This document shows positions 45,322 through 55,800 of a stretch of 64,000 nt of DNA, in pieces. Both the position numbers and the translations under genes were made by a program. Numbering within the stretch: position 1 is the first letter of the stretch; each line of letters opens with the position of its first letter. The notes beneath the pieces were generated by a model, which saw nothing but the letters and a program-made list of their open reading frames with translations, did no database searches and was not told where the DNA came from. Where the stretch lies: assembly GCF_018873765.1 (NCBI RefSeq), contig NC_057923.1:8754413-8818412 (forward strand), read 5' to 3'. Source of the DNA: Telopea speciosissima. Taxonomy: Eukaryota > Streptophyta > Magnoliopsida > Proteales > Proteaceae.

Positions 45322-46995
45322 ATGGGGAGAACACCCTGTTGTGATAAATTGAATGTGAAGAAGGGTCTTTGGACTGCAGAGGAAGACGCAAAGATACTTG
45401 CATATGTGTCGGAACATGGTACAAGTAACTGGACATTAGCACCAAAGAAAGCAGGTTAGAAGTTTTCAGCCAAAGTTGTTCAATGTAATACCAGATATCT
45501 TTTAAATGCGGATTAATGTATGTGTCATTTGATTTCTACAGGACTTAAAAGATGTGGAAAGAGTTGTAGGCTTCGGTTACCTGAGGCCAGATCTCAAGCA
45601 TGATAGATTTACTCCTGAAGAAGAGATGTTGATTATTAACCTTCATGCAGCCATAGGGAGCAGGTGGATTGCTTAAATCTTAATATGGGCTCTTGGAATA
45701 ATTTACTTAATTTTTTCTTGTACAAAGAAAAGATATATCTTGCTGTTGCCTTCTAAGTCACCTGTGCTACTATATTTTTTCCCAAGTTCATAACAGAAAC
45801 TTCCCAGTGAACTATTTTGAAGTATGCTGGATTGCGTTAATGGTTGGTACTTGGCACCCCCAACCGTCATGTTGCCTAGCACCAACATATATTTCCTCTG
45901 GGAAGCAGGAGAAAGTTGTGTCACCCATAACCTAGCTGATCATAACAAACTCAACTTTCTATGATATATAGAGGAATACAGGACTGAATAACCTCTTTCT
46001 GTTACTAATGCTAGGATGTAACTCCCCCTCTGTGTCTAACAGAATTTCCATGACTTATTTGGTGCAGGTGGTCTCAGATAGCAGCCCATTTGCCAGGAAG
46101 AACTGACAATGATCTCAAGAACTACTGGAATACTAAGCTGAAGAAGAAACTCTTGGAAATGGGAATCGATCCTGTGACCCACAAGCCCTTCAATCAGATC
46201 CTCGCTGAATATGAAAATATTGCTCATCTCCCAAAAGCTATAACCCAAATTGGCTCCTTCAATAGAGACTTAAGAAACACATTCATGTCGAAATCAGAAG
46301 TATCTTCAGTCCTGGAAGGAAGTGTTTCGAGTCTTATGACCCATTCAACGGTGGCTATAAGGACTCCAAAGATGGAATCAGTTCAAGATGGCCTCCTAAT
46401 CAGCGAAAGAAGTAACAATAACTGCTCATGGGACCTTCAAGATCAGCTTCAGACCATGAGACTAGTTAAAGAAGCCACAAGCTACACTAACGAAGAAACC
46501 ATCCATCCACATTTCTTCAGTGAAGGTTCTTCTTCATCATCATCTTCCAGCGCTACTGCCATGCAGGTGAATTGGCCACTACCCTTTGCTTGCGAAGAAC
46601 CATCTCTGCTTCAGACTGCACCAGACCTTCCCTGCAGTTGGAATGAATTCCTAATAAAAGACCCCTTTCTTCCTCCTGCACCACAACAGAGGCATGAACA
46701 AGAAGACTTTCAAGGAATATTGTCAACCGGCTCATCAAGTGAAATACAAGTACAATATGAGATACGAGAAAGCAACTTAATGGATGAAGGTAGCAAAAAA
46801 TTTAGTGTAGAACAAGTGGGTTATGACTCATTCAACAATATAGGTGAAAGTTATCCAGGAACAGTTGGAGGTGAACCCAGAAATATTTTCAAGGGATCTT
46901 TGTCATCCAATAATTCCTTTATGGAGGCGATAATCGACCAAGACAGTCAGATCTCATGGGAGTTTCCTTACATTTTTGGTGAACCATTTTACTGA
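45322..46995 (+). pseudogene. TDF1/MYB35-like R2R3-MYB, copy 1, disrupted
   Basis: Exons 45322-45454, 45542-45663 and 46068-46995 align with copy 2. Exon 1 ([20 protein letters not shown]) and exon 3 ([40 protein letters not shown]) are open. Exon 2 is 122 nt instead of 130: the eight bases TGGACTAA encoding part of RWTNYLRP in helix 3 of the R2 repeat are absent, which shifts the frame and leads to a stop at GCATGA. The rest of the exon, splice sites and 300-codon exon 3 are intact, so inactivation looks recent, or the gap is an assembly or sequencing error. Family role: tapetal development and function (TDF1, upstream of AMS/MYB80) in anthers. Promoter DNA is shared with copy 2. Confidence 0.8.
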
Positions 46996-48462
46996 ATTTT
47001 GTAGTTAAGTAAATTGTAAAACTGAGCCTTTGTAGTGTGTTTCTGGATGAGGGTTTACATATTTGTCACCATGTCTTGGCATTGGATCCTGCCTTCACCT
47101 TAAGGAGGGGGGGTTTATGAGGTGGAGGGTAATATTGTGGCACCCAAAAAAGAAAAAGTTTCTAGTGATGGACTTGTATAAATAACAAATGATTCATTTA
47201 TAGGACACAGCTTTCTGTCGTGTGAACCCCAGCAAGTCCTTATTCACGACTTGAGATCTGGGAAAGTTGGAGCTTGCAAAGGACTCAGGTAACCCAGTTC
47301 TTGAAATTATCCACTGGTATGTACTACCACCAAGGAGATCACCTTATATCTAGAACAACCTTTGACCACTCTGCCTTCAGAATCAGGGCAACAGTTTTAA
47401 GAGGCATGATCCAGTGTACACAGGCAGGTCAAGGGGTTCAACCGAAATTAGGACAATCCTCTCAGCCATCTCACCTTAGTCTGTGACCAACCAAAGCAAC
47501 CTGAATGATGAAGCCTAATTATCCTACTTGGCCAAGCTCATAGTTGCATCAGCTAACAAATCAGTGGAGATAGAATTCGGATCCCTGCGGGTTGTGGCTT
47601 GCAAAGTAGATGTCACCTTCTACCTATCGTCTGATTTGTAATACATCAAGATTCTAAATGGATAGCTTGGTTTTAATGAAAAAGAACCAGAAATGATGGA
47701 GGACTCATCCTTTACACATTGAGATGATAGCAATATTCAACATTTTCTTTCAGAAATAATAATACTGGTATAAATGCCATTATAATACTTCTTGAAGTCT
47801 GAACTAAGTTGATACTGGAGCTTATACTAACCGTCAATTATCCTCCATTGTAACATTTTTTGGCCTTCTTATCACTATAATGACAGCACCAACAGTTTGG
47901 CCAATGTAAACTACATGCTCTACTGTTCATGCAAACTGGGTGTTAATAGCTGCAACAGAATTTACTACCTTATTTGTTTTCATAGCATACTCAATAGTTA
48001 AAATTAATGGGTGCTTTCAGTGTTCTGATTACTCACTAATTAGGAAGACCTCCCTTTAATAACACACAACATATACACACCAATAATAAAATTAACAGCC
48101 CCCTATAAAGAAATAAACTTGGTTAGATCAATGTTTAACCAAATAATTCACCCATCTTGAACCTGACTCAATGCTCTTGCGAGCAAAGCATATGAAGTGT
48201 GAGGGTTGGAAGGAGAAGCATTACTATTTGATATTTCGTCTCAAACCGTTCTTGAGAGGATGACACTATTTGTGCAGTTATAGTTAAATTGCAGTGATCC
48301 CCCATGCTTTTCATGCCTCAAAACTTGTAAACTTTTAAACCCATCTTCCTCCTATCCTCATCAGTACTTGTAAAGAGTTCTGAAATTGCATCATCACCAC
48401 ATCTGTTTCCCTATCAAACCTTATATTTAGGTTTCTAGACAAAGTTTAGATCATCAGAAAAG
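46996..48462. other. Spacer and promoter of MYB copy 2
   Basis: 3' flank of copy 1, then a region from about 47835 that is repeated at 54920 upstream of copy 3 (shared words CCAACAGTTTGGCCAATGTA, ACATGCTCTACTGTTCATGC). No other gene is seen. Confidence 0.5.
48216..48250 (+). promoter_or_regulatory. Conserved promoter block with AACCGTT, MYB copy 2
   Basis: GAAGCATTACTATTTGATAT followed by TTCGTCTCAAACCGTT, about 215 bp upstream of the start, matches 45067-45099. The spacing to the ATG is almost the same in both copies. It is lost in copy 3. Confidence 0.35.
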
Positions 48463-50711
48463 ATGGGGAGACCGCCATGCTGTGATAAGTCAAATGTGAA
48501 AAGGGGTCTTTGGACCGCAGAGGAGGATGCAAAGATACTTGCATATGTATCAATGTATGGTACGGGTAACTGGACATCAGTGCCAAAGAAAGCAGGTTAG
48601 GAGGTCTTCACTCTTTAGACGAATTGCATAAAAAAATGTGTAATTTTGTTTTATCTAACTAAAGTGGATTCATGGTTGTGTGAGCTGAGTTCTACAGGAC
48701 TTAAACGATGCGGGAAGAGTTGCAGGCTTAGGTGGACTAATTACCTAAGACCTGATCTCAAGCATGATAGCTTCACACCCCAAGAAGAAAAGTTGATTGT
48801 CAAACTTCATAAAGCCATTGGAAGCAGGTGGATTACTTCTACCACTCATTATTTTCTGGAATTATTTATTTTCTTGTTTCTTTTCCCCCTTTCTACCATG
48901 GTACTGCATTTTATCTTCCTTTGTCCTTTCCTGCTCTATTGCTAATGTTGTAATTTCCTTTTAAGTGTAGAATTTGGTTGAGATTTTGTAGTTGTCATCT
49001 GAGGGAAGCAAAGGAGAATGTCAAGCAACTCCTGTTAGTTTGTGGGTGAAGGGTAGAATTTTCTGGTTTCTGACGTGTTTCCTCTCTCTCTTTTCCAAGG
49101 TTTCAAAATTTTTTTTTCTTGGTAAACCCTTAGAAGCATGGTTTCTTTGTTATTCAGCTAATCTCCCCAAAAGACAATAGCTTCTGGTCAGGAGCATGGT
49201 GAAAGGGAGTGCAGCCATTTAGAAGCACCATTCAAAATTATATCCAAGCTACACTAATTGCTAACTACCTCACAAGACACCACTTGAATTAGCCAGAACA
49301 CAAAAGATAAAACATCTAATGCAAGATCATTTAATGGGGTGATTCATTCCCCCCAGATCCCCCTAATGTTCTAACAAGTAGCGATTTATTTTTTTGACTG
49401 TTTACTATATCTCCTTTCATCCAGATCACCTCTTTGTCTTAGGTAGTTATGTGATTTTATTAGAACAGACTCACAGCTATAGTTAAAGAACCACCCCCAA
49501 GAGCTGCACCAAATAAAAATGTTTTGATGGATAAGTAGTTGGGCCACATGAATGGTCTTGACCTATAGCATCAGCAACCATTATGTTGGTGGGCAGTGGC
49601 ACTAAGATATATTTCCTCCTTAAGCATGGCATTTGCGAAGCAGCAAAAACATGTCAGCCATGTCTGAGATGATCATAACAAACTTAACTTCACATGACAT
49701 GTAGAGTAACAACCGTACCACATAGCCTGTTTGTTACTGAAGGAAGGATAATGATTCTCTCTCTCACACACAAAAATTGGATGGCTACTTTGGTGCAGGT
49801 GGTCTCTAATAGCAGCCCAGTTGCCAGGAAGAACTGACAATGATGTTAAAAACTTCTGGAACACTAAGCTAAGGAAGAAGCTCTATGACATGGGAATTGA
49901 TCCCATGACCCACAAACCCTTCTCTGAGATCCTGACTGACTATGGGAACATTGGTGGTCTCCCGAAAGCAGTTGGTTCCCTTAATAGAGACTTAAGGAAT
50001 GCATTCACATCCAAACCAGAAGCATCTTCAGCTAGTGGCATCTCTAATATCACAAGCCATTCAATGGAAGTGATAAGGACTCCAATGATGGAACCAATTG
50101 AAGATGGACGGTCAGACAGCATTAGCAATAATAACTACTACTCGTGGGACCTTCTGGGTCAGCTTCAGGCCATAAAACTAGTTAAAGAAGCCACAAACTG
50201 CAGCAATCAAGAAATCATCCAACCCAATTTCTTTAGTGAAGGATCATCTTCATCATCTTCCTCTTCTACTGCCATACAAGTGAGTTCACCACCACCACCC
50301 TTTCCTTGCACACAATCACCTCCACCTCAGACTATACCATCCCCTCCATTCAGTTGGAATGAATTCCTTCTAGAAGATGTGTCTCTTCCTCCTGATCAAC
50401 AACAGCGACAACAATACATTCATGGGTTGCCATCAACTGGTTCTTCAAGCCTAACACAAGTACATGATAAGATGCAGCAAAGCCAATTAACCGGTGGTGA
50501 AACTAACAATAATTTCAGTGTCGTTGGAGACATGGATTATGGTGCATTCAATGACATAGGCCAGAGTTATCCAGGAACGGTCGGAGGGGAACCCATCGAT
50601 GTCTTTGGCGACTCTTTGTCATCTAATAATTCGTTCGTGAAGGCTATATTGGAACAAGACAGCCAGATGTCGTGGGAATTCCCTGATATTTTGGGGGAAC
50701 CATTTTACTAA
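48463..50711 (+). CDS. TDF1: TDF1/MYB35-like R2R3-MYB transcription factor, copy 2, intact
   Basis: Exons 48463-48595, 48698-48827 and 49799-50711 with GT-AG introns give 391 residues. The R2 repeat runs from about 14 to 61 ([40 protein letters not shown]) and R3 to about 112 ([20 protein letters not shown]). Just after the MYB domain is the subgroup-specific stretch [20 protein letters not shown] and LNRDLRNAF, which identifies the TDF1/MYB35 group. The C-terminus has Ser- and Pro-rich stretches and an acidic end ([14 protein letters not shown]), plausible as an activation region. In Arabidopsis and rice this factor is needed for tapetum function and pollen; in Asparagus a TDF1 homologue lies in the male-determining region. 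Whether this copy has the same role is inferred. The symbol marks family assignment, not proven orthology. Confidence 0.88.
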
Positions 50712-51095
50712 GTATGAATAGATCAACAAGTTGCTGAACCAAACCTTAGTAGAGTTCATCAATGAGGGTTTTCATACTAATAGTGATATATATGATCTTT
50801 TAGATAAAATAGAATGTTTCTACAGTTTCAGTTAGTGGTAAGAAGAACTCCAATTTATTGTTATTAGTATTATTATTATTTTTACTTAGTTATGTGTTCT
50901 AATGCACAGAAACTCAATGGGAATGGAAAGGGTTGGAGGTCCTGAAGGCACAAGGAATCCAAGATTGTCCTTTTTATTATTACTAACAAGAAACCCATGA
51001 AACGCAGGGGAGGTAGAAAATAACCATAAAAAATGATTTACGGATGATAAGTAACCTGGTAAAATCTGCCAAAACATTCAACTATTTGGATAGTG
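50712..51095. other. 3' flank of MYB copy 2
   Basis: Probable 3' UTR followed by AT-rich sequence; no repeat recognised. Confidence 0.35.
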
Positions 51096-51420
51096 TTACC
51101 TTCCATGCGCCTCGGCCATCTTTTCATCTTTGCAAAGACCATTCAGGACAATGTTGAAGGTTCTTCGTTTCTGGAAAATTTCCATGGCCCACCTTGTCAT
51201 CGGAAGGAAGAAAAAAATTGTAGCTTCTTTCCTGAGCAATCAATTCAACAAACACTTGAATAGCCCCATCTATATGGCGTTTTTGCACAGAGAAAGCACC
51301 GTAGGTGCAGGTAACCTTTTTGGAAATACTGTAGTGAGAGATTAAACCCGGAATAGGGAGCAAAACTCAACGCAGAATCAAGCAAAGTGGTCCAAATTTG
51401 CATCGATCTCTTGAGAAATT
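51096..51420 (-). pseudogene. Degenerate PPR-protein fragment
   Basis: On the minus strand, 51188 to 51096 reads AMEIFQKRRTFNIVLNGLCK then DEKMAEAH and a stop, close to a plant pentatricopeptide repeat (TYNxLIxGLCKxGKxxEA). At about 51283-51234, in another frame, KRHIDGAIQVFVELIAQ resembles the end of the preceding repeat (GxxDGAIxVFxEM). The frame is not continuous between them and no organelle targeting sequence or longer repeat array is visible, so this is a relic. The upstream part to 51420 is weak. Confidence 0.5.
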
Positions 51421-52177
51421 CTCCAACTGAGTCAAAATTACTAGACCAGAGACTCCCTGGAATGTAGGACAAGCAAAGAAAGAAAAACCAGGATTAGCCT
51501 TTAGATGGGAAGAACCACATGAGTGGTCGTCCCTGAAGAACGCAACGTGGGAAGCGACCTTCTGATCATCTGTGACTTTAATTAGCAGTAGTTTCAACTT
51601 TCACGCTTGCAGCGAACTACTAGTAATTTGTAACACTTTCTAGCTTCTCAGTAGTGGAATTTGCAAGTTTGCAGGAAAAGGAAGTGAAATTCGGATTTGG
51701 GTATCCTCACGAGATGTTCAACACAATTTCTTAGGTTTTCATACTTCACATCACTACCTCTTTATATGGCATTTAATCGTAATCCAAGCTTAACAAATAG
51801 AAAAAATTAACTGTGATTATGGTTTGAGGTTTCCGTCGAATCAATCAAAATAGGTTGAGATCTATCCCATTTCTTGCAATCCTCTTTTGAATCGCCTATG
51901 ATTCATGTATGATCTTTATTTTTCTGTCATTTTTAATAGTACAAAACACTCAGAATTTTAACTTTTGTAGCAAGTTCCCCAAGTCTATTCAATCAAAAAC
52001 TGTAAAAAAAAATCACATGGGAAAATCTTAGTTTTTTTATTCTCGATTCCAATTTCAAGGGTTCCGACAGATTCCGGCCAATTCAGATCCATTTGACCAG
52101 TACAATCCAATGTTTGATTCTGGGTTCTTGAACCTTAATTGTGAATCCAACTAGCCATGAATTAGTTTTTTTTTTTT
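51421..52177. other. Spacer
   Basis: No gene or repeat recognised; ends in a poly-T run used as the target of the next element. Confidence 0.35.
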
Positions 52178-53751
52178 GGGTGAGTCTGTTTGTAACCAAG
52201 CAGGTTACAAACAGACTTTGTAACCGGACATTATATGCCCTTAAATGTAGTTGATTCCAATTTCAATAGATGGGTAAATAAAGTAATTTCACACTTTTTA
52301 AGTATCAGGTTGTTTAAATATGTTAAATCCATTTAGTTAAAGGGTAGAATAGGAACTCCGTATACCTAGCCCCTAACTCAATATTGTTTGATCGAATAAA
52401 CTTGCCGGAGCGATCCTTCCCCTTGGCCACCATGGATTCAGGTTAGAAGAATGGATTCTACCAAAAAAAAAAAAAAAGGGTAAGAAGAATTAGAAGAAAC
52501 ATTACCCAAATTATCATTTGTATCGATCACCGACTGCCATTTCTTTTCATTCTCTATTCCACTTTTTCAGAGCTTGTGATCAAGTTTCTACCTTTGAAGG
52601 TCTTCAATCTCATTTTTTTTAAAAAAAAAAAAATTTATGTACGCCATTGAGGAGACTGAGTAGTAGCCAATTTTGCTAAAGTGAACAAACGTACAATTGA
52701 GTTGCTAATGCAATGGAACCACCAATGGACGTCTAAAATCCGAATCAACAACAACATTGGCCCTCAAGACAGAAAGAAAATGATGATGCCCAGTTTGAGG
52801 GTCTCGAAGAAATCGGCGGAGAGGGCCGAGAATGGGAGAGACCATTGATCTACCGTAGTGGTTGCGCTGTTACTACCGATGAACCACAACTACCACTGCT
52901 AATTATATTGAAAGCATGAGCAGAAGAAACATTTAAAATACTAAAATCTTGAGGTTGCTCGCTGTTAATTATGTAGGCTAGGTGAAATTGAGTGCTTGCA
53001 TACTCAGGAATCTGAATCTTTCTAAATGCGAAACCTATTGGAATTTATTTTATTTTATTTTTTTCTGCTTCTCTGGAGGTGCAAAAATTTTAAGCATGAA
53101 GAGATAAGCAGATACATAAATGGGAAAGGGGGATTTCAGTCTATTGATTTCTCCATCTTCTTTTTATGACATATCTTCTCAGCAAGTTTCTGCAAACTTA
53201 TAGGAAAAATCCACGAATTCATCGGTTGTGGAAGCTGTCTAAGTTTGAAATGGAGAGTAACAGGAAAAATTCTCACCGATATCATTCCTTGGGTGTTCTC
53301 AACGGTTCCTTCTACAATAGACACCATCACGCGATCTCTCTTCAACGCCACGGTTGTCAGGGAAGGGGGTAGTTGCAGATGGGGTTGGGGCGGGCAGCAA
53401 ACAGAGGAGGGGGTGGGACCATGGAGGCAGGGGTTGGTGAAGTCAAGGAAAGGGTGGGAGACAGAGGGGGTGCTGCGTGGAGTTGTACATGGATGGGATG
53501 GGAAGAGGGAGCCAACGCCGGAGAGGGAGAGGAAGTTAAGAAACTAGTACGAATGACGAACCTGCATATTCCGGCTATTACCGACGAGTCCAGCAAGTTA
53601 CTTCCATTCCATGCCATGTATATGACAATAGAAACTTTTAACATTTTTTTCCTACCATCTACCAAAAGAGAAATGACAATTTAATCCCTAATGTGGCAAG
53701 ATCAATACATGTCTGATGGGCATAAATGAGAGGTTACAAACAGCTTTTCCC
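52178..53751. mobile_element. Long GGGAAA-ended element with GC-rich interior (possible Pack-MULE)
   Basis: The right end, read inverted, is GGGAAAAGCTGTTTGTAACC; the left end is GGGTGAGTCTGTTTGTAACC. The left end is doubled as a small palindrome (52185-52217). T-rich runs flank both ends. The 1.57-kb interior is less AT-rich than its surroundings, especially 53330-53560, where one strand reads as Pro/Ser-rich (SSPSPALAPSS, MVPPPPLFAARPNP), like an N-terminal region of a plant gene. No transposase is present. Capture of host gene DNA by a Mutator-like element is the natural explanation, but the source gene was not recognised. Confidence 0.5.
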
Positions 53752-54499
53752 TTCTTTTTTTTTTTGCATTTAATACTTTCTGAAATATTTAATTTGTTAA
53801 TGATTAGTAATCCAGCTAGTAAAACAAAATATCATTAAAGCAAGGGTGTGTGTACGTTTATGCTAATTTGGAATACTTTTGTACAAAAAAGTGTTAGTGT
53901 GGTAAAACTGGAAAAAATATTTCTACCACTAAAACAAAAAGAAACATGTATGAAATGCATATTAACATAAGTATATCTTCTGGAGGTAGAGGTAGAGGTG
54001 GAGGGGGAGGTGGTGGTGGAGGCGGAGGCGGAGGCAGAGGCGGTGGCGGTGGAGGTTGAAGTTGCATTGGCGATGGTGGTGCGGTATTGAGGTGGTGGTG
54101 GTGGCGATAGTCAAGTCATTATTAGTTATATTATGTTTTAGTCTTCTTCTTTTTTTTTTGTGTTTCTGTTAAAAAAAAATCATCTTTAATTTGTTTCTCA
54201 AAGCTATTCCAATTGTGTTTTTTTTACCTGGTTCATTAAGAATAAAAAAACACAAAAACAGATCAAATGTGACATACATGTTCTGTTCCAAATGTATTCC
54301 AAAAAAACACCAAAAGTATTTTTTTTACGATGCCATATAGACCCCAAGTGACTTCTGCAGCTCCACAAAAATGAAACCCCACTACTATACGTGGAAATCT
54401 TGATCACTTATGACAAGTTGACATGTGGCAAGCCTAGAATGAGTAACTCAAATTATTACTATATAGACTCACCAAGTCATCTCTGCATTATGCCAAAGG
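53752..54499. other. AT-rich spacer
   Basis: Contains the GGN tract listed separately (53983-54105) and T-rich runs; no gene. Confidence 0.35.
53983..54105 (+). repeat. (GGN)n trinucleotide tract
   Basis: Uninterrupted GGA/GGT/GGC triplets such as GGAGGCGGAGGCGGAGGC and GGTGGTGGTGGTGGC. It would encode polyglycine in one frame but has no supporting start or flanking protein. Confidence 0.8.
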
Positions 54500-54813
54500 T
54501 GTTAGGGTGCACGACCCTCTCGTAGAAAAGTCTGGGCACACCCCCTTCTTGCAGAAAGGTCTGAGTGTTTCGGCATCAGGCAGACAAGCCTAGACCCTCC
54601 ACCACCATGCTAAGAAGTCAAATCCATGCACCATTTCTCCTATAAATAAGAAGGTGAAGCTCAAGGTAAACTTTTATCATGTTGTCTGGATTCTAACTTA
54701 AGCTCAAAGAGTCCCCTACAGAGTCCAACTCCGTCCCTCTTATACACATTCTCTATTTTAAGGTGTGCAATTCTCCCAGTGACAAGTCATCCATTCAGAT
54801 TTGAGCGGCAACA
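54500..54813 (+). mobile_element. Probable solo LTR of a Ty3/Gypsy-type element (fossil)
   Basis: Starts TGTTAGGGTGCACGACC and ends GCGGCAACA. It has a TATA-like CTATAAATAAGAAGG and downstream words TTAAGCTCAAAGAGTCCCCT resembling LTRs of plant Gypsy elements. CTATTAGACGTAGG just after the end is faintly like a TGGCGCCG primer site. No internal region is found, so it is a solo or truncated, old and broken copy. Confidence 0.48.
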
Positions 54814-54919
54814 CTATTAGACGTAGGAATTGAATCACTAGATTAAGTTTAGATCAGAGAATGCAATTCCCATGATGGTCTGGCAATTGCCCTTTATAAA
54901 TTGCTAAAATAGCAATGTA

Positions 54920-55800
54920 TAATCCTCAATTATCCTACATTATAACAATTTATGGCCTTCTTATCACAGTAATGACAGCACCAACAGTTAGGCCAATGTA
55001 GACTACATGCTCTACTGTTCATGCAAACTGGGTGTCAACTGTCAATAGCTGCAACAGAATTAATTCCTTGCTAGCTATAATTATTTGTTTCCATAGACTT
55101 CTTATCTATAGTTATTAACAGAAAATCCCTATAAAGTAATAGCTTGGTTAGATCAAAGCTTAACCAAATAATTCACCCATCTTGAACCCGACTCAATGCT
55201 CTTCGAAGCCTAGCTCAAATGCTTTTGATATGATATTTCATACATTTCATGCCTCCAAACTTGTAAAGAGTTGTGAAATTGCATCATCATCCTCACCATC
55301 ACCCCTTCTATTTCCCTATCAAACCTTTTATATATCTTTAGGTTTCTTGACAAAATTTACATCATAGAAGATGGTTGCATATGTATTGAATTATGGTACA
55401 GGTAACTAGAGATTAGTGCTACAGAAGCAGGTTAGGTGGTTGTTTTCAATTCACTCTTGATATATAGTTTGATCGAAACAAAAGTAGATCATAGTTGTGT
55501 GTGATCTGAATTCTATAGGGGACTAAAGCGATGCGGGAAGAGTTGTAGGCTTATGTGGACTAATTACCTAAGACCTTATCTCAAGCATGATAGCTTCACA
55601 CCTCAGGAAGAAAACTTGATTGTCTACTTGATTTTGTAGTAGACATTGAGGGAAGCAAACAAGAATGTCAAGCAAGGTGGTCTCTAATAGCATCCCAATT
55701 GCCAGGAAGAAGTGAAGAACTAACAATAATGTAAGAAACTTTTGGAATACTAAGCTGAGAAATAAGCTCTATGAGATGAGAATCGATCTTTGCCCTTCTC
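54920..55800 (+). pseudogene. TDF1/MYB35-like remnant, copy 3
   Basis: Upstream DNA from about 54920 matches the promoter region of copy 2 (47840-48440). At 55371 ATGGTTGCATATGTATTGAA is exon 1 with about 75 nt of its 5' coding part missing, and the tryptophan codon of GNW is TAG. Exon 2 (from about 55520: CGATGCGGGAAGAGTTGTAG, TGGACTAATTACCTAAGACC) is recognisable. It is followed directly by a scrap of intron 2 (GGGAAGCAAACAAGAATGTC, matching 49002-49024 of copy 2) fused to exon 3 (GTGGTCTCTAATAGCATCCC). Exon 3 decays after about 120 bp. Retained intron pieces show DNA-level duplication, not retroposition, and copy 2 is its closest relative. Confidence 0.85.

Noticed and set aside
46090-46995. 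Exon 3 of MYB copy 1 as an independent single-exon gene
   Set aside because: It lacks an ATG at the start and begins in the middle of the R3 repeat; it is exon 3 of the disrupted copy.
53357-53665. 102-codon Pro/Ser-rich frame as a gene
   Set aside because: No recognisable domain and it lies inside a transposon-like element; reported only as possible captured sequence.
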